The notes: generated by a model from the letters alone, not told the origin. A stretch of DNA of 39,930 nucleotides from Streptomyces phyllanthi (GCF_009377205.1 NZ_VJZE01000029.1:1-39930); one strand, 5' to 3'; shown: positions 7,806-16,345, counted from the first letter of the stretch. A program made the numbers and translations.

Positions 7806-8180
7806 TTACGAGGGTTCCTGGAGGACGGACAGCACGTTTCCGGCGGGATCGGTGAACCACGCGATCAGCGGGCCGCCGCCACGGAAGATGCCCTTGTCAT
7901 CCGCCTTGAGGTGGTCGTAGCGCTCGAAGCGCACGCCCCTCCCGCTCAGCTCGTCCACCGCCGCCTCGACGTCGTCGACGGGGAAGTTGAGGATCGTGTA
8001 GGTGGCCGGAGTGTGGTCGGGCTTGGGGTAGACCAGGATGTCCCGGTCACCTGCGATGTGCAGGGTCAGCATGCCGTTCTGCTCGGACACCCGGATCCCG
8101 AGCGTCTCGCCGTAGAACTTCCTGGCCGCGTCGATGTCGTTCACCGAGAAGCCGCTGAACGCCTTCGTCGTACCGAACAT
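7806..8180 (-). CDS. VOC (glyoxalase/bleomycin-resistance superfamily) protein
   Basis: A 124-residue single-domain vicinal-oxygen-chelate protein. The first beta-alpha-beta unit ([19 protein letters not shown]) and the second ([18 protein letters not shown]), ending with [13 protein letters not shown], are typical. Members are metalloenzymes (lyases, dioxygenases, isomerases) or drug-binding proteins, and the sequence does not say which. The start ATG at 8180 is preceded by GGGAGGCGATC, a good ribosome-binding site. It stands alone, divergent from the deaminase gene at 8466. Confidence 0.9.
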   Translation of the reverse strand: MFGTTKAFSGFSVNDIDAARKFYGETLGIRVSEQNGMLTLHIAGDRDILVYPKPDHTPATYTILNFPVDDVEAAVDELSGRGVRFERYDHLKADDKGIFRGGGPLIAWFTDPAGNVLSVLQEPS

Positions 8181-8451
8181 GATCGCCTCCCGGAAATGGT
8201 TCGGTAACTCTAGGACCGGCAGGCAGCCGCGAACTCATCGGTCGTGTGACGACGCGATCGGCGCTCCGGACCGCCGATGGCTGTCCGGAGCGCATGCCCC
8301 CCGCCTCGCCCACCTGCGCTCATACCACCACGAGATCACCGAATCGCTCCGCCGTCCAACCCACGGACCAGGCCGATCGAACCCGTAACCCTTCTCCTCG
8401 CCCGACCTGGGGCGTGGCTGCGCCCGGGAACGATCCCCATGGGGGCGGCCA

Positions 8452-8457
8452 TAGAGT
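8452..8457 (+). promoter_or_regulatory. -10 box of a likely leaderless transcript
   Basis: TAGAGT ends 8 nt before the ATG at 8466, with no ribosome-binding site, as expected when transcription starts at the A of the start codon. Confidence 0.5.
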
Positions 8458-8465
8458 GATGCGCC

Positions 8466-9506
8466 ATGCGATGCCTGGCCCGTTTACCGAAGGCTCACCT
8501 TCATCTGCATCTCGAGGGCGCGATGCGCCCCTCCACGCTCGCGGAACTGGCCGGCGAGCGTGGCGAACAACCGCCGAGCCCGGGCGGCGGCCTCACGTCG
8601 TTCGAGGACTTCGGTCCCTTGTACCGTGCCGCCGCGCGGCTGGTGCGCGAGGGCCCGCGGGCAAACCTGCTGCGGCTGGTGCGGGAGGTGGTCGAGGACG
8701 CCGCCGCGGACGGGGCGGTGTGGATCGAGCCGCATGTGAATCCTCTGACCTACGAGGCTGATCCGGAGGCCGCGCTCGACGTGCTGGACGCGGTGATCGA
8801 CGAGGGCCGCCGTACTGCTGCCCGGCTGGGTATCGGCTTCGGCGTCATGCTGTTCGCCCGGCGTAACGCGGACCCGTCGGAGGCCGTCGAGACCGCTCGG
8901 CTCGCGGCCCGGCGGGCGGACAGCGGGGTGGTCGCCTTCGGCCTGGCCGGGGACGAGGCCCGATATCCTCCGGAGCCGTTCGCCGAGGCGTTCACCATCG
9001 CCCGTGACGCCGGGCTGATCTCCGCCCCGCACGCGGGGGAACTGGCCGGACCGGCCGGCGTACGCGCCGCACTCGACACGCTCGGCGCGCAACGCATCGC
9101 CCACGGCGTCCGCGCGGTGGAGGATCCGGCGCTCGTCGCCCGCCTGGCCGCGGAAGGCGTCGTCCTCGACGTCTGCCCCACCTCCAACGTCGCCCTCGGT
9201 GTCGTGAAGTCCCTGTCCGTCCACCCCCTCCCGGTGCTGCTGCACGCCGGGGTCCGCTGCACCCTCAACGCCGACGACCCCCTCCTGTTCGGCCCCGGCC
9301 TGCTGGAGGAGTACGAAACAGCCCGCACGGCCTTCGCCCTCAACGACCCTCAACTGGCCGCGACAGCCCGCACATCGATCGAGTCCTCCGGCGCTCCACG
9401 CGCCATCGTGGAGGAAGCGATCACACGCATCGGCGACTGGCTGGACATCTCTGACCGGGCAAGGACACCTCCGGGCCAAGAGGTCCCGCGACGGACGCAG
9501 CCGTAA
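8466..9506 (+). CDS. adenosine deaminase family protein
   Basis: Metal-dependent amidohydrolase of the adenosine/adenine deaminase group, expected to convert adenosine or a related purine (aminofutalosine is also possible in streptomycetes) to the 6-oxo product with release of ammonia. In 346 residues it shows the zinc-binding HLHLEG near residue 13, the catalytic HAGE near residue 189, RIAHGVRA, CPTSNV and the metal-binding ADDP near residue 270. Length is normal. The start is taken as the ATG at 8466 because a TAGAGT -10 box lies just upstream and no Shine-Dalgarno exists. No purine genes are adjacent, so the exact substrate is open. Confidence 0.9.
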   Translation: MRCLARLPKAHLHLHLEGAMRPSTLAELAGERGEQPPSPGGGLTSFEDFGPLYRAAARLVREGPRANLLRLVREVVEDAAADGAVWIEPHVNPLTYEADPEAALDVLDAVIDEGRRTAARLGIGFGVMLFARRNADPSEAVETARLAARRADSGVVAFGLAGDEARYPPEPFAEAFTIARDAGLISAPHAGELAGPAGVRAALDTLGAQRIAHGVRAVEDPALVARLAAEGVVLDVCPTSNVALGVVKSLSVHPLPVLLHAGVRCTLNADDPLLFGPGLLEEYETARTAFALNDPQLAATARTSIESSGAPRAIVEEAITRIGDWLDISDRARTPPGQEVPRRTQP

Positions 9507-9805
9507 ACAGCCATCGGGGAACGCGCCGCCCCCGGGGCTCCGGTGCCGGCCGCGGGCCGTTCCGTGCCCACGCCCGAACGTCCTGGTCCCCGAGATCCCC
9601 GCGAACTCACCTGTGAAGCAGTCCTGTTGGTCGAGATCGAACCAACTCCGCACAAATGGGCTCGTCCCGCCGCGGAGGACGGTCAAAAGCTGTGCGAAAG
9701 CTGTGTCAAGAAGCAACCCAGCGCGAGGAATTGCGTCTTCTGATGCATCGGGGGAGCCCGGGCCCCGTGGGGTCCGGGAGCAGCAGACCATCAGGAGGAC
9801 CAGAA
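9507..9805 (+). other. intergenic region upstream of the secreted hydrolase
   Basis: About 300 bases without a gene. The last 150 bases are comparatively AT-rich and contain two close AAGCTGTG copies (near 9688 and 9698) and the Shine-Dalgarno at 9792-9799. A promoter is likely here, but I cannot place it. Confidence 0.4.
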
Positions 9806-12589
9806 GTGATCCGTGTCCCGCGCGTGATGGCCGCCGCGACAGCGGCCCTCGCGGTGGCGCTGGGGTCGCCGGGGACGGCGCAGGCGGCGCCGGAACCGGA
9901 ACCCGGGCGGCCGTCCGCTCCCGTGTCTCAGGGGCTTCCCGAAGGCTGGAAGATCACCGGCTCAGGGGAGGCGAGGGAGCTGGTGTGGCGCTCGCCCGAG
10001 AAGGTGCCGGTGGGCGATGCCCGGGTCGAGTTCCAGAGCGGGACCCGCTCGCTCGGCATCCCGGAGCCCGCCACCGACGGGCGCACCTTCCGGCTTCCGC
10101 TCGACGGGGTACGCCTCGGGAAGACGGACGACCTGCGGGCCGTGGCCGCAGGACGCCGCCTGGACGCGGCCGGAGCGCAGGCCGCCCGCGAGCGCAGCCG
10201 ACTCGACAGCCCATCGGCTCCCTCCGCCCTGCCGCAGACGGCGCCCCTGAGCGAGGTCGACCCCGGCGTGGCCGGCCCGCACCGCACGGTCAGCGGGGAG
10301 TACTCCCTGCCGTCGGTGCGCCTGCCCGGCTACGAGGCCAAGGCGGAGATGAAGGCCGTGGTGGTCGCGCCGGAAGGTGCCACGGGCCGCCGCCCGCTGG
10401 CGCTGTTCCTGCACGGGCGCCACGTCAGCTGCTTCAAGGGCGACGACGTGGCCCTGGAGTGGCCGTGCCCGGCCGGCCAGAAGCCGGTGCCGAGCTACCG
10501 CGGCTACCTGCACGACCAGAAACTCCTGGCCTCCCAGGGCTATGTGACGGTCTCGATCTCGGCCAACGCCATCAACGCCCAGGACGGGGGGACCCCCGAC
10601 GCCGGAGCACAGGCGCGCTCCTCGCTGGTACGGCTGCACCTGGCGCGCTGGGCGGACTGGGCCGCCGACCCGTCCACCGCCCCCGCGATCGTGCGGCAGG
10701 CACCCCGGGCCGACCTCGGCCGTGTCCTGCTGGTGGGCCACTCCCGCGGCGGCGAGGGCGTCAACCGGGCCGCGCTGGACAGCCTGACCCCACCTCCCGC
10801 CGACCAGGACGGCTACCACGGCCGGACCCGCTGGACGATACGTGGAACCGTCCTGACAGGCCCCACCATCTTCGGCCAGAACCCCGTACCCGACGTGCCG
10901 TCCATGACGATCCTGCCGGGGTGCGACGGAGACGTCTCCGACCTCCAGGGCGAGATCTACGTCGACGGCACCCGCGGGGTCAGCCGCGGCAAGGCCCTGC
11001 ACAGCGCGGTCTACATGACCGGCGCGAACCACAACTTCTTCAACCGGGAGTGGACCCCCGGCCAGGCCACGGCCCCGTCCGAGGACGACTTCTCCTACGG
11101 CGGCAACGATCACGACAAGGTCTGCTCCCCGGGCACCAGCACCCGGCTGACCGCCAAGCAGCAGCAGAAGGCGGGCTCGACGTACATAGCCGCCGCGGCC
11201 CGGCTGTTCGTCGCCGGTGACGACCGGGTCCGCCCACTGCTCGACGGGTCCTTCGTACGCGCCGCCTCCGCCGGACCCGCCCTCGTCCTCACCCACGCCG
11301 TCGGCGCCGCCCGCTCCGGAGCGTTCCTGCCGGAGCCCTCCGCCAGAATCAGCGGCGGACGTCTGTGCGCCCAGGTGGACCCGGGACCGCGCACCGCCTG
11401 TCTGCGCCCGCACCTCCAGCCCTCCTCGCCCCACTTCGCCCAGTGGGAGACCGCCAAGGAACCGGGCCGGTACGCACTGGCCATGAGCTGGTCCCGTTCC
11501 GGCACCGTCACCCGGATCAGCCCCGCCGCCCCGGTCTCCCTGTCCGGTGCCGAGGCGCTGACCCTGCGCGTGATCGTCCCGCCGAACACCACCGGCACCA
11601 AGCTGGACGTCGCCCTCACCGACGCCTCCGGCAAGCGGGCCCCCCTCGGCCGTGTCCGCGTCGACGGGCTGCCGGGCACCAAACGGACCTCCTCCTACTG
11701 GGCGCGCGAGGTCCGCGTACCGCTGTCCGCAGCGACCCGGGCGCGCATCGACCTCGGTCACGTCAGGACCCTCGAACTGACCGCGCGCACCGCGTCCGGG
11801 AAGGCGTGGCTGATGGACGCCCACGGCTGGCGCCCCGGCACCCCCGCGGCCGAGCCCGCTGAGCTGGCGCGTGTGGACGTCGGCCGTATGACCGTCAAGG
11901 AGGGCGACTCCGGCACGCGCACCTACCGGGTGCCGGTGCAGGTGTCCGGCACGGGCAGCGGCAAGGTCCGGCTGTTCCTGAGTCGGCCCGGCAGCGAGTA
12001 CCCGGTCGAGCACACGGTGACGGTCCAGCCGGGCGCCCCCGTCGACGTCTCGGTGACGGTCGAGGGCAACACCCGCTACGGCGGCGAGGTCTACCATCCC
12101 CTGGCCGTCAAGGCCGTACGCGGTGCGGTGGTCGGCTCCCACCGGGGCGGAGTCGTCGTGGAGGAGGACGACCCCAGGCCCACGGTGACCGTGACGCCGG
12201 TCGCCGACCAGGTGGCGGAGGGGGAGCCGCTGGTCTGGCGGATCACCCTCTCGAACGCCGCCGACGTCCCCCTGTACGGCGAACTGCTGATCCTGCCCGT
12301 CTCCGGCGGCACCGAACTGTCCACCAAGGACGTCCCCGCAGCCTGGCTGGACGAGAACCTCGGGGCCTCGCCCAACCCCGAGCGGCCGCTGTCCCGGCTG
12401 CCGGACGAGCCGCGGCTGGTGTTCGACCTGCCTGCGGGCAGCAGCAGCGTCGACGTGTCCGTACCCACCGTCACCGACCGGGTGACCGAGCGGACGGAGT
12501 CGCTGCGGCTGCGTCTGCGGACCTACGACGACAACTGGGAGCCGGTCGAGGGCCCGGAGCACACCGGTACGGTGCGCGACGCCTCGTAA
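9806..12589 (+). CDS. large secreted alpha/beta hydrolase with Calx-beta-like modules
   Basis: A 927-residue secreted protein. The start is a GTG behind CAGGAGGA; the frame is open further upstream but without signals. The signal peptide (VMAAATAALAVALGSPGTAQA) ends near residue 30. After a region of about 160 residues comes an alpha/beta hydrolase core: LFLHGRH near residue 202, nucleophile elbow GHSRGG near 312, a possible acid in LPGCDGDV near 371 and the His in TGANHNFF near 412. A beta-rich stretch follows, then two modules resembling Calx-beta repeats (VKEGDSGTRTYRVPV from about 690, and VAEGEPLVWRITLSN from about 795). Such modules often bind calcium or act as spacers. Likely an extracellular esterase/lipase; substrate unknown. 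Confidence 0.82.
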   Translation: MIRVPRVMAAATAALAVALGSPGTAQAAPEPEPGRPSAPVSQGLPEGWKITGSGEARELVWRSPEKVPVGDARVEFQSGTRSLGIPEPATDGRTFRLPLDGVRLGKTDDLRAVAAGRRLDAAGAQAARERSRLDSPSAPSALPQTAPLSEVDPGVAGPHRTVSGEYSLPSVRLPGYEAKAEMKAVVVAPEGATGRRPLALFLHGRHVSCFKGDDVALEWPCPAGQKPVPSYRGYLHDQKLLASQGYVTVSISANAINAQDGGTPDAGAQARSSLVRLHLARWADWAADPSTAPAIVRQAPRADLGRVLLVGHSRGGEGVNRAALDSLTPPPADQDGYHGRTRWTIRGTVLTGPTIFGQNPVPDVPSMTILPGCDGDVSDLQGEIYVDGTRGVSRGKALHSAVYMTGANHNFFNREWTPGQATAPSEDDFSYGGNDHDKVCSPGTSTRLTAKQQQKAGSTYIAAAARLFVAGDDRVRPLLDGSFVRAASAGPALVLTHAVGAARSGAFLPEPSARISGGRLCAQVDPGPRTACLRPHLQPSSPHFAQWETAKEPGRYALAMSWSRSGTVTRISPAAPVSLSGAEALTLRVIVPPNTTGTKLDVALTDASGKRAPLGRVRVDGLPGTKRTSSYWAREVRVPLSAATRARIDLGHVRTLELTARTASGKAWLMDAHGWRPGTPAAEPAELARVDVGRMTVKEGDSGTRTYRVPVQVSGTGSGKVRLFLSRPGSEYPVEHTVTVQPGAPVDVSVTVEGNTRYGGEVYHPLAVKAVRGAVVGSHRGGVVVEEDDPRPTVTVTPVADQVAEGEPLVWRITLSNAADVPLYGELLILPVSGGTELSTKDVPAAWLDENLGASPNPERPLSRLPDEPRLVFDLPAGSSSVDVSVPTVTDRVTERTESLRLRLRTYDDNWEPVEGPEHTGTVRDAS

Positions 12590-12602
12590 CGAGGTCCCAT
12601 GA

Positions 12603-12646
12603 GGTGCCGTCGGCTCTCCCGGCTTCCGGCGAGAACCGACGGCACC
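12603..12646 (+). terminator. stem-loop terminator after the secreted hydrolase
   Basis: Complementary 11-bp arms GGTGCCGTCGG (12603-12613) and CCGACGGCACC (12636-12646) lie 13 bases after the stop codon. Confidence 0.75.
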
Positions 12647-12699
12647 GCCGTTGAGCGCCACGCCTGCCCAGAAGGCGTCCTGACCGCCCCCGCCGAGGT

Positions 12700-12900
12700 G
12701 TGCGGGATGATCTTGTCGATCTTTGCCAGGGCGTCACCCGCGTCCGGGCCGACGTCCCCGAAAAGCGTCCACCACCACCAGCTGTTCGCGGCGAAGTTGG
12801 CGAGGAAGTCCGGAACCACGACCACTCCGCGCTCCAGCAACGCCTTCTCAGCGCTCGGCAGCAGGCGGATGCCGGGGGCGAGCCGACCACGGTCGATCAA
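12700..12900 (-). pseudogene. relic of a Glu/Leu/Phe/Val dehydrogenase
   Basis: The minus strand reads LLPSAEKALLERGVVVVPDF followed by LANFAANSWWWWTLFGDVGP and then AGDALAKIDKII. This matches the C-terminal part of actinobacterial glutamate-dehydrogenase-type proteins (the RGVxVVPDxxAN strand and an unusual WWWW segment, by memory). No dehydrogenase sequence is found on either side, so only about 60 of more than 350 residues survive, without start or proper end. The surrounding 12.65-13.17 kb holds nothing else recognisable. Confidence 0.6.
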
Positions 12901-13175
12901 TCCGTCGGTGCTACGGCCGGCCAGGAGCGCTGATCGGGGCGATGACCGCCGACCTGACCCTGGGCCGCACCAGCCCACACCCCCGCTTCTCTCTGCACCG
13001 CTGACCGCTGACCGCTTCCCGCTGACCGCGCCGCAGCTGGTAGCCCGACGCCACGCTCAGCTCCTTGGCCCCGCTCGCGCGAAGTGGATCGTGGCGTCGC
13101 CCTGCGGGGCCTGGAGGAAGCCGCCCCGTTCGGCGGGTGGCGACAACAACGGCCCGGACGCGGCACGGCCCGGAA

Positions 13176-13757
13176 TCAGCTCCGTCGCCGTAGCCGGCGT
13201 ACCAGCCGACGCGCTCCGTACGCCCCCGCGTGGGCGCCGAGGATCACGGCCGGGAAGAGCAGGGCGGTGGTGGCGGCGGACCGTGCGTCGGTGTCCTGCA
13301 GCACACCGGCCCGACGCAGCCGGGACCAGGCCCAGCAGCTGAAGGGGGCCACGACGAGCGGGGCGGTGGCCACTCCCGGGGTGTAGCCACGTGCCAGGGC
13401 GCTCTGCCCCAGGTGGGTCAGCGTGTGCAGCCCGAACCCGGCGAGAACCGTCTGGTAGAAGCCAGACCGCCCACCGGTGCGGGCACCGTCGGCCGCGGCG
13501 GCGGCCACCACCGCGCCCATGATGCCGATGGCGGTCGCGGCATGCCCGGGGCTCATCCGCACGGCGGACAGCAGCCGTGGCGGCAGACCGGGGTGGCGGG
13601 CGCGCAGCCTCTCGAACCGCTTTTCGGACCAGCGGGACATGGTGGCCAGCTCCTCGGCGTCGTGCACGGCGAACGCGATCAGCAGACCCCAGATCGCCGC
13701 GGCCGGTACGTGCGCGCTCGCCTCGTCCGGTGTCAACTCCGGTACGCGCTCCGCCAT
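13176..13757 (-). CDS. HXXEE domain membrane protein
   Basis: A 193-residue integral membrane protein with the eponymous HDAEE motif near residue 32 in the first helix (LLIAFAVHDAEEL) and a second conserved His-rich helix (FGLHTLTHLGQSAL). About five hydrophobic segments and an Arg-rich C-terminus (RRLVRRLRRRS) are visible. The family has no known biochemical function; the His and Glu residues suggest a metal site or hydrolase activity within the membrane. The start ATG at 13757 follows AGAGGGGCAGAGA. It lies 55 bases downstream of the truncated PEP-utilising gene on the same strand. Confidence 0.8.
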   Translation of the reverse strand: MAERVPELTPDEASAHVPAAAIWGLLIAFAVHDAEELATMSRWSEKRFERLRARHPGLPPRLLSAVRMSPGHAATAIGIMGAVVAAAAADGARTGGRSGFYQTVLAGFGLHTLTHLGQSALARGYTPGVATAPLVVAPFSCWAWSRLRRAGVLQDTDARSAATTALLFPAVILGAHAGAYGARRLVRRLRRRS

Positions 13758-13812
13758 TCTCTGCCCCTCTCGATCCTGCGGCCCGCCACCCGGCACCGTG
13801 ACCGGAGACCGG

Positions 13813-14253
13813 TCAGACCCTGCCCGTGCCGCCGCCCGCGGAACCCTCGTGATCCACCCTCGCGGCATCCTCCCCGTCGGGGTGGGCCGGGGAAACGATG
13901 CCGGCCGTGCCGTTCACCGTGACAGCCTGGCCGTCGTTCAGCGTGCGCGTGACGCCCGGTACGCCGACCACCGCGGGGATCCCGTACTCGCGGGCGACGA
14001 CGACACCATGGGAGTTCACGCCGCCGGACTCCAACACGACACCGCCCGCAGTGAGGAACAGTGGGGTCCAGCCGGGGTCCGTGGACGGGGCGACCAGGAT
14101 CTCTCCGGGCTCCAGCCGGACGTACCTCGGGTCGAGGACGATCAGCTTCCACGCCTCGTCCTCAGGACGTGGTGGCATCCGTGCGACCTGAGCCGTGTCC
14201 CGAATCCGGCTCCCAAAACGGCCCCCACAACCACTCAGGGACCCGACCCGCAC
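13813..14253 (-). pseudogene. truncated PEP-utilising enzyme (swivelling His domain only)
   Basis: Only the C-terminal phosphohistidine domain of a PEP-synthase/rifampicin-phosphotransferase-like enzyme remains. It shows RLEPGEILVAPSTDPGWTPL and then a GGVNSHGVVVAREYGIPAVV block with the phosphorylatable His. Full enzymes exceed 800 residues and carry ATP-grasp and PEP-binding domains; none are present upstream. Homology ends about where the open frame enters the repeat flanking tRNA-Pro (14201-14279), so the 5' part was probably removed by a rearrangement there. A stand-alone domain protein is possible, but no good start site is visible. Confidence 0.65.
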
Positions 14254-14279
14254 TGCGGATCAGGCCCCTGACCTGTTAC
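14201..14279 (-). repeat. direct-repeat copy A, 3' flank of tRNA-Pro
   Basis: The sequence directly downstream of tRNA-Pro, including its terminator, recurs with mismatches at 6931-7008 in the same orientation. Confidence 0.75.
14236..14270 (-). terminator. tRNA-Pro terminator stem-loop
   Basis: An imperfect 35-nt inverted repeat (CAGGGACCCGACCCGC with GCGGATCAGGCCCCTG) lies 16 bases 3' of the tRNA-Pro gene. Confidence 0.7.
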
Positions 14280-14286
14280 TTCACTG

Positions 14287-14360
14287 TCGGGGTGGCGGGA
14301 TTTGAACCCACGACCTCTTCGTCCCGAACGAAGCGCGCTGCCAAGCTGCGCTACACCCCG
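14287..14360 (-). tRNA. tRNA-Pro (anticodon CGG)
   Basis: The minus strand folds as a complete cloverleaf. The acceptor CGGGGTG pairs with CACCCCG, followed by discriminator A. The D arm contains AGCTTGGCA; the anticodon stem CTTCG/CGAAG encloses the loop TTCGGGA with anticodon CGG; the T arm is GTGGG-TTCAAAT-CCCGC. CCA is not encoded. It reads proline CCG codons. Its 3' end adjoins the duplicated flank, a classic place for site-specific integration. Confidence 0.97.
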
Positions 14361-14394
14361 AATGTCGCTGCTTGTCGCGGCGACGTCGTTTACT

Positions 14395-15270
14395 TTAGCC
14401 CACCGGTGGCTGGAGGCGAAATCCAGTTTTCAGAAGGCGGTCCCGGCGGGGGCGGCGGGACCGGCGGCCCCGCCGGTGGTGGCGGTGGCGTACCGGGTTG
14501 GGGCGGAGGTGGTCGACGGCCACCAGGAAGAGGGCCAGGGCGTAGAAGGCGAGGCCGAGGAGGAGGGCGTTGGCGAGGACGCTCTTGTAACCGTGCTGGT
14601 CGACGTTCAGGAACGGATAGACGTACGGCGCCGGCGAGCCGTCGGGCAGGACGGCGCCGCGCGTGAGCGTGCACGTCAGGTACGCCAGGGGGTAGAGCAT
14701 CCACGTTGCCGCGTAGGCCGGGCGCAGGGGGCCGGGGCGGGTGAGGAGCAGCCAGTCCGCAGCCGCGGCGAGGGGGATCACCGTGTGCAGGAGCGGGTTT
14801 GTCAGGGCGTGCCAGCCGGTGGGCGGGGTGACCCCGTCCGTCGCTGTCACCGTTCCCGCGCCCGGGCCCGCCTCTGTTCCCGTGATGATGAAGACGCTTG
14901 ATCCTCGGGTGAGGACCACGTGGTACACCAGGGCCGCGATCAGGACGTAGAGCAGCGTGCCACCCGTCACCAGGGGCGGCAGGGGGCGGCGGGCCGTCCA
15001 CGCCCGTGATGCCGAGATGGCGAGGACCACCGTCACCAGTACGCCGGTCTGGATCGAGAAGTGGCTCAGGACCTGGAGCGGGTTGCCCAGGAGCAGCTCG
15101 ACGCCCACGGCACCGGCGGCCACCAGTGCCACCAGCAGACGGAAGGCGGCAGCCGCCGGGCGCCGGGTCGGCGTCACCACCGCGCTCGCGGGCACGAAGG
15201 ACTCCAGAGGCACGGGCATGCCCGGTATCGCGGGCAGGTCGGGGATGTCCCTGGGTATCGGTGCGGTCAT
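14395..15270 (-). CDS. Pr6Pr family membrane protein
   Basis: A 291-residue integral membrane protein of the Pr6Pr/FAR-17a-like family, whose function in bacteria is not established. Seven or so hydrophobic helices span residues 40-255. Typical pieces are NPLQVLSHFSIQTGVLV, NPLLHTVIPLAAAADWLLL and YPFLNVDQHGYKSVLANALLL, and the tail is Arg/His-rich. The start ATG at 15270 is preceded by a TTAGCG box with 7 nt spacing and no ribosome-binding site, so the message is probably leaderless. It lies 35 bases upstream of tRNA-Pro on the same strand. Confidence 0.88.
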   Translation of the reverse strand: MTAPIPRDIPDLPAIPGMPVPLESFVPASAVVTPTRRPAAAAFRLLVALVAAGAVGVELLLGNPLQVLSHFSIQTGVLVTVVLAISASRAWTARRPLPPLVTGGTLLYVLIAALVYHVVLTRGSSVFIITGTEAGPGAGTVTATDGVTPPTGWHALTNPLLHTVIPLAAAADWLLLTRPGPLRPAYAATWMLYPLAYLTCTLTRGAVLPDGSPAPYVYPFLNVDQHGYKSVLANALLLGLAFYALALFLVAVDHLRPNPVRHRHHRRGRRSRRPRRDRLLKTGFRLQPPVG

Positions 15271-15369
15271 GCGTTCACGCTAAGTCGCACCGACAAAGTC
15301 GGCTAAAGGGGATGATCCGTATGGGGGACGGTCCTAAGGGGCTTGCGTCTCCCCTTGCGTCTCCCTATG

Positions 15370-16296
15370 TCACTTCCGTCCCACCAGCGTCAGCAGCGAC
15401 GCCTCCGGTGGGCAGGCGAACCGAACCGGCGTGTAGCGGTTCGTTCCGCAGCCCGCCGAGACGTGCAGGTGTGCCGTCCGGTCTTCCACCGTGTGCGTGG
15501 ACAGACCCTTCACCCGGTCCGTGTCCAGGTCGCAGTTGGTCACGAGCGCGCCGTAGAACGGGATGCAGAGCTGTCCGCCGTGGGTGTGGCCGGCCAGGAT
15601 CAGGGGGTAGCCGTCCGCGGTGAAGGCGTCCAGGGAGCGCAGATACGGGGCGTGCACCACACCCATGGAGAAGTCGGCGGACTCGGAGGGGCCGCCCGCC
15701 ACGTGCGCGTACCGGTCACGCTTGATGTGCGGGTCGTCCAGACCGGTCATCTCCACCGACATGCCCTCGATCTTGAGCGTTCCGCGGGTGTTCGTGAGGT
15801 TCAGCCAGCCTGCCGCGTCGAAGCTGTCCCGCAGCTCCTCCCAGGGGTTGTGGATCGCGCCCACCACCGGCGGGTTGCCGTTCAGGCCGTGGCGGCCCTG
15901 GGCCTTCTCCAGCAGATAGCGGGCGGGGTTGCTCAGACGCGGTCCGTAGTAGTCGTTGGAACCGAAGACGTACGCCCCGGGGAACTCCATCAGCGGGCCC
16001 AGCGCGTCCAGCACCTCGGGAACGCCCTCCGGGTCGGAGAGGTTGTCCCCTGTGTTGATGACGAAGTCGGGGCGCAGCCCGGCCAGCGAGCGCAGCCAGC
16101 GCTGCTTCTTGCGCTGTCCGCTCACCATGTGGATGTCGGAGATCTGGAGTATGCGCAGGGGCCGCATGCCGGGCGGCAGCACCGGCACCGTCACCCGGCG
16201 CAGCCGGAAGGAACGGGCCTCGAACCCCGCCGCGTACACCAGACCGGCGGCGCCCGCCGCCGCGATCCCCAGAGGTACTCCGTATAGCGCTCGCAT
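15370..16296 (-). CDS. metallophosphoesterase, membrane-associated (YkuE/YaeI-like)
   Basis: A calcineurin-like phosphoesterase of 308 residues with an N-terminal hydrophobic helix (GVPLGIAAAGAAGLVYAAG) that anchors or exports it. The dimetal motifs are all present: DIHMV near residue 54, NTGDNL, GSNDYYG (in place of the usual GNHD), VHAPYL and GHTHGGQ near residue 236. Relatives cleave phosphodiesters, including UDP-linked lipid precursors; the substrate here is unknown. The start at 16296 has CACGAT 6 nt upstream, consistent with a leaderless message. It is divergent from the YqeY gene. Confidence 0.9.
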   Translation of the reverse strand: MRALYGVPLGIAAAGAAGLVYAAGFEARSFRLRRVTVPVLPPGMRPLRILQISDIHMVSGQRKKQRWLRSLAGLRPDFVINTGDNLSDPEGVPEVLDALGPLMEFPGAYVFGSNDYYGPRLSNPARYLLEKAQGRHGLNGNPPVVGAIHNPWEELRDSFDAAGWLNLTNTRGTLKIEGMSVEMTGLDDPHIKRDRYAHVAGGPSESADFSMGVVHAPYLRSLDAFTADGYPLILAGHTHGGQLCIPFYGALVTNCDLDTDRVKGLSTHTVEDRTAHLHVSAGCGTNRYTPVRFACPPEASLLTLVGRK

Positions 16297-16336
16297 GCGT
16301 CCATCGTGTCAGACCCGCACGGCACCGCATGCAGCC

Positions 16337-16345
16337 TGTGGATAA
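16337..16345 (-). other. DnaA-box sequence
   Basis: TGTGGATAA is the complement of TTATCCACA, a consensus DnaA-binding nonamer. It is isolated, in an intergenic region. Confidence 0.45.

Noticed and set aside
7657..7860. Cys-rich small frame on the minus strand
   Set aside because: It is produced by short CCGCAA-type repeats, lacks a ribosome-binding site and overlaps the VOC gene.
9962..12661. A very long open frame on the minus strand opposite the secreted hydrolase
   Set aside because: It has no recognisable domain, no start signal and a Gly/Val/Arg composition typical of the antisense of a GC-rich gene. The plus strand has a signal peptide and catalytic motifs.
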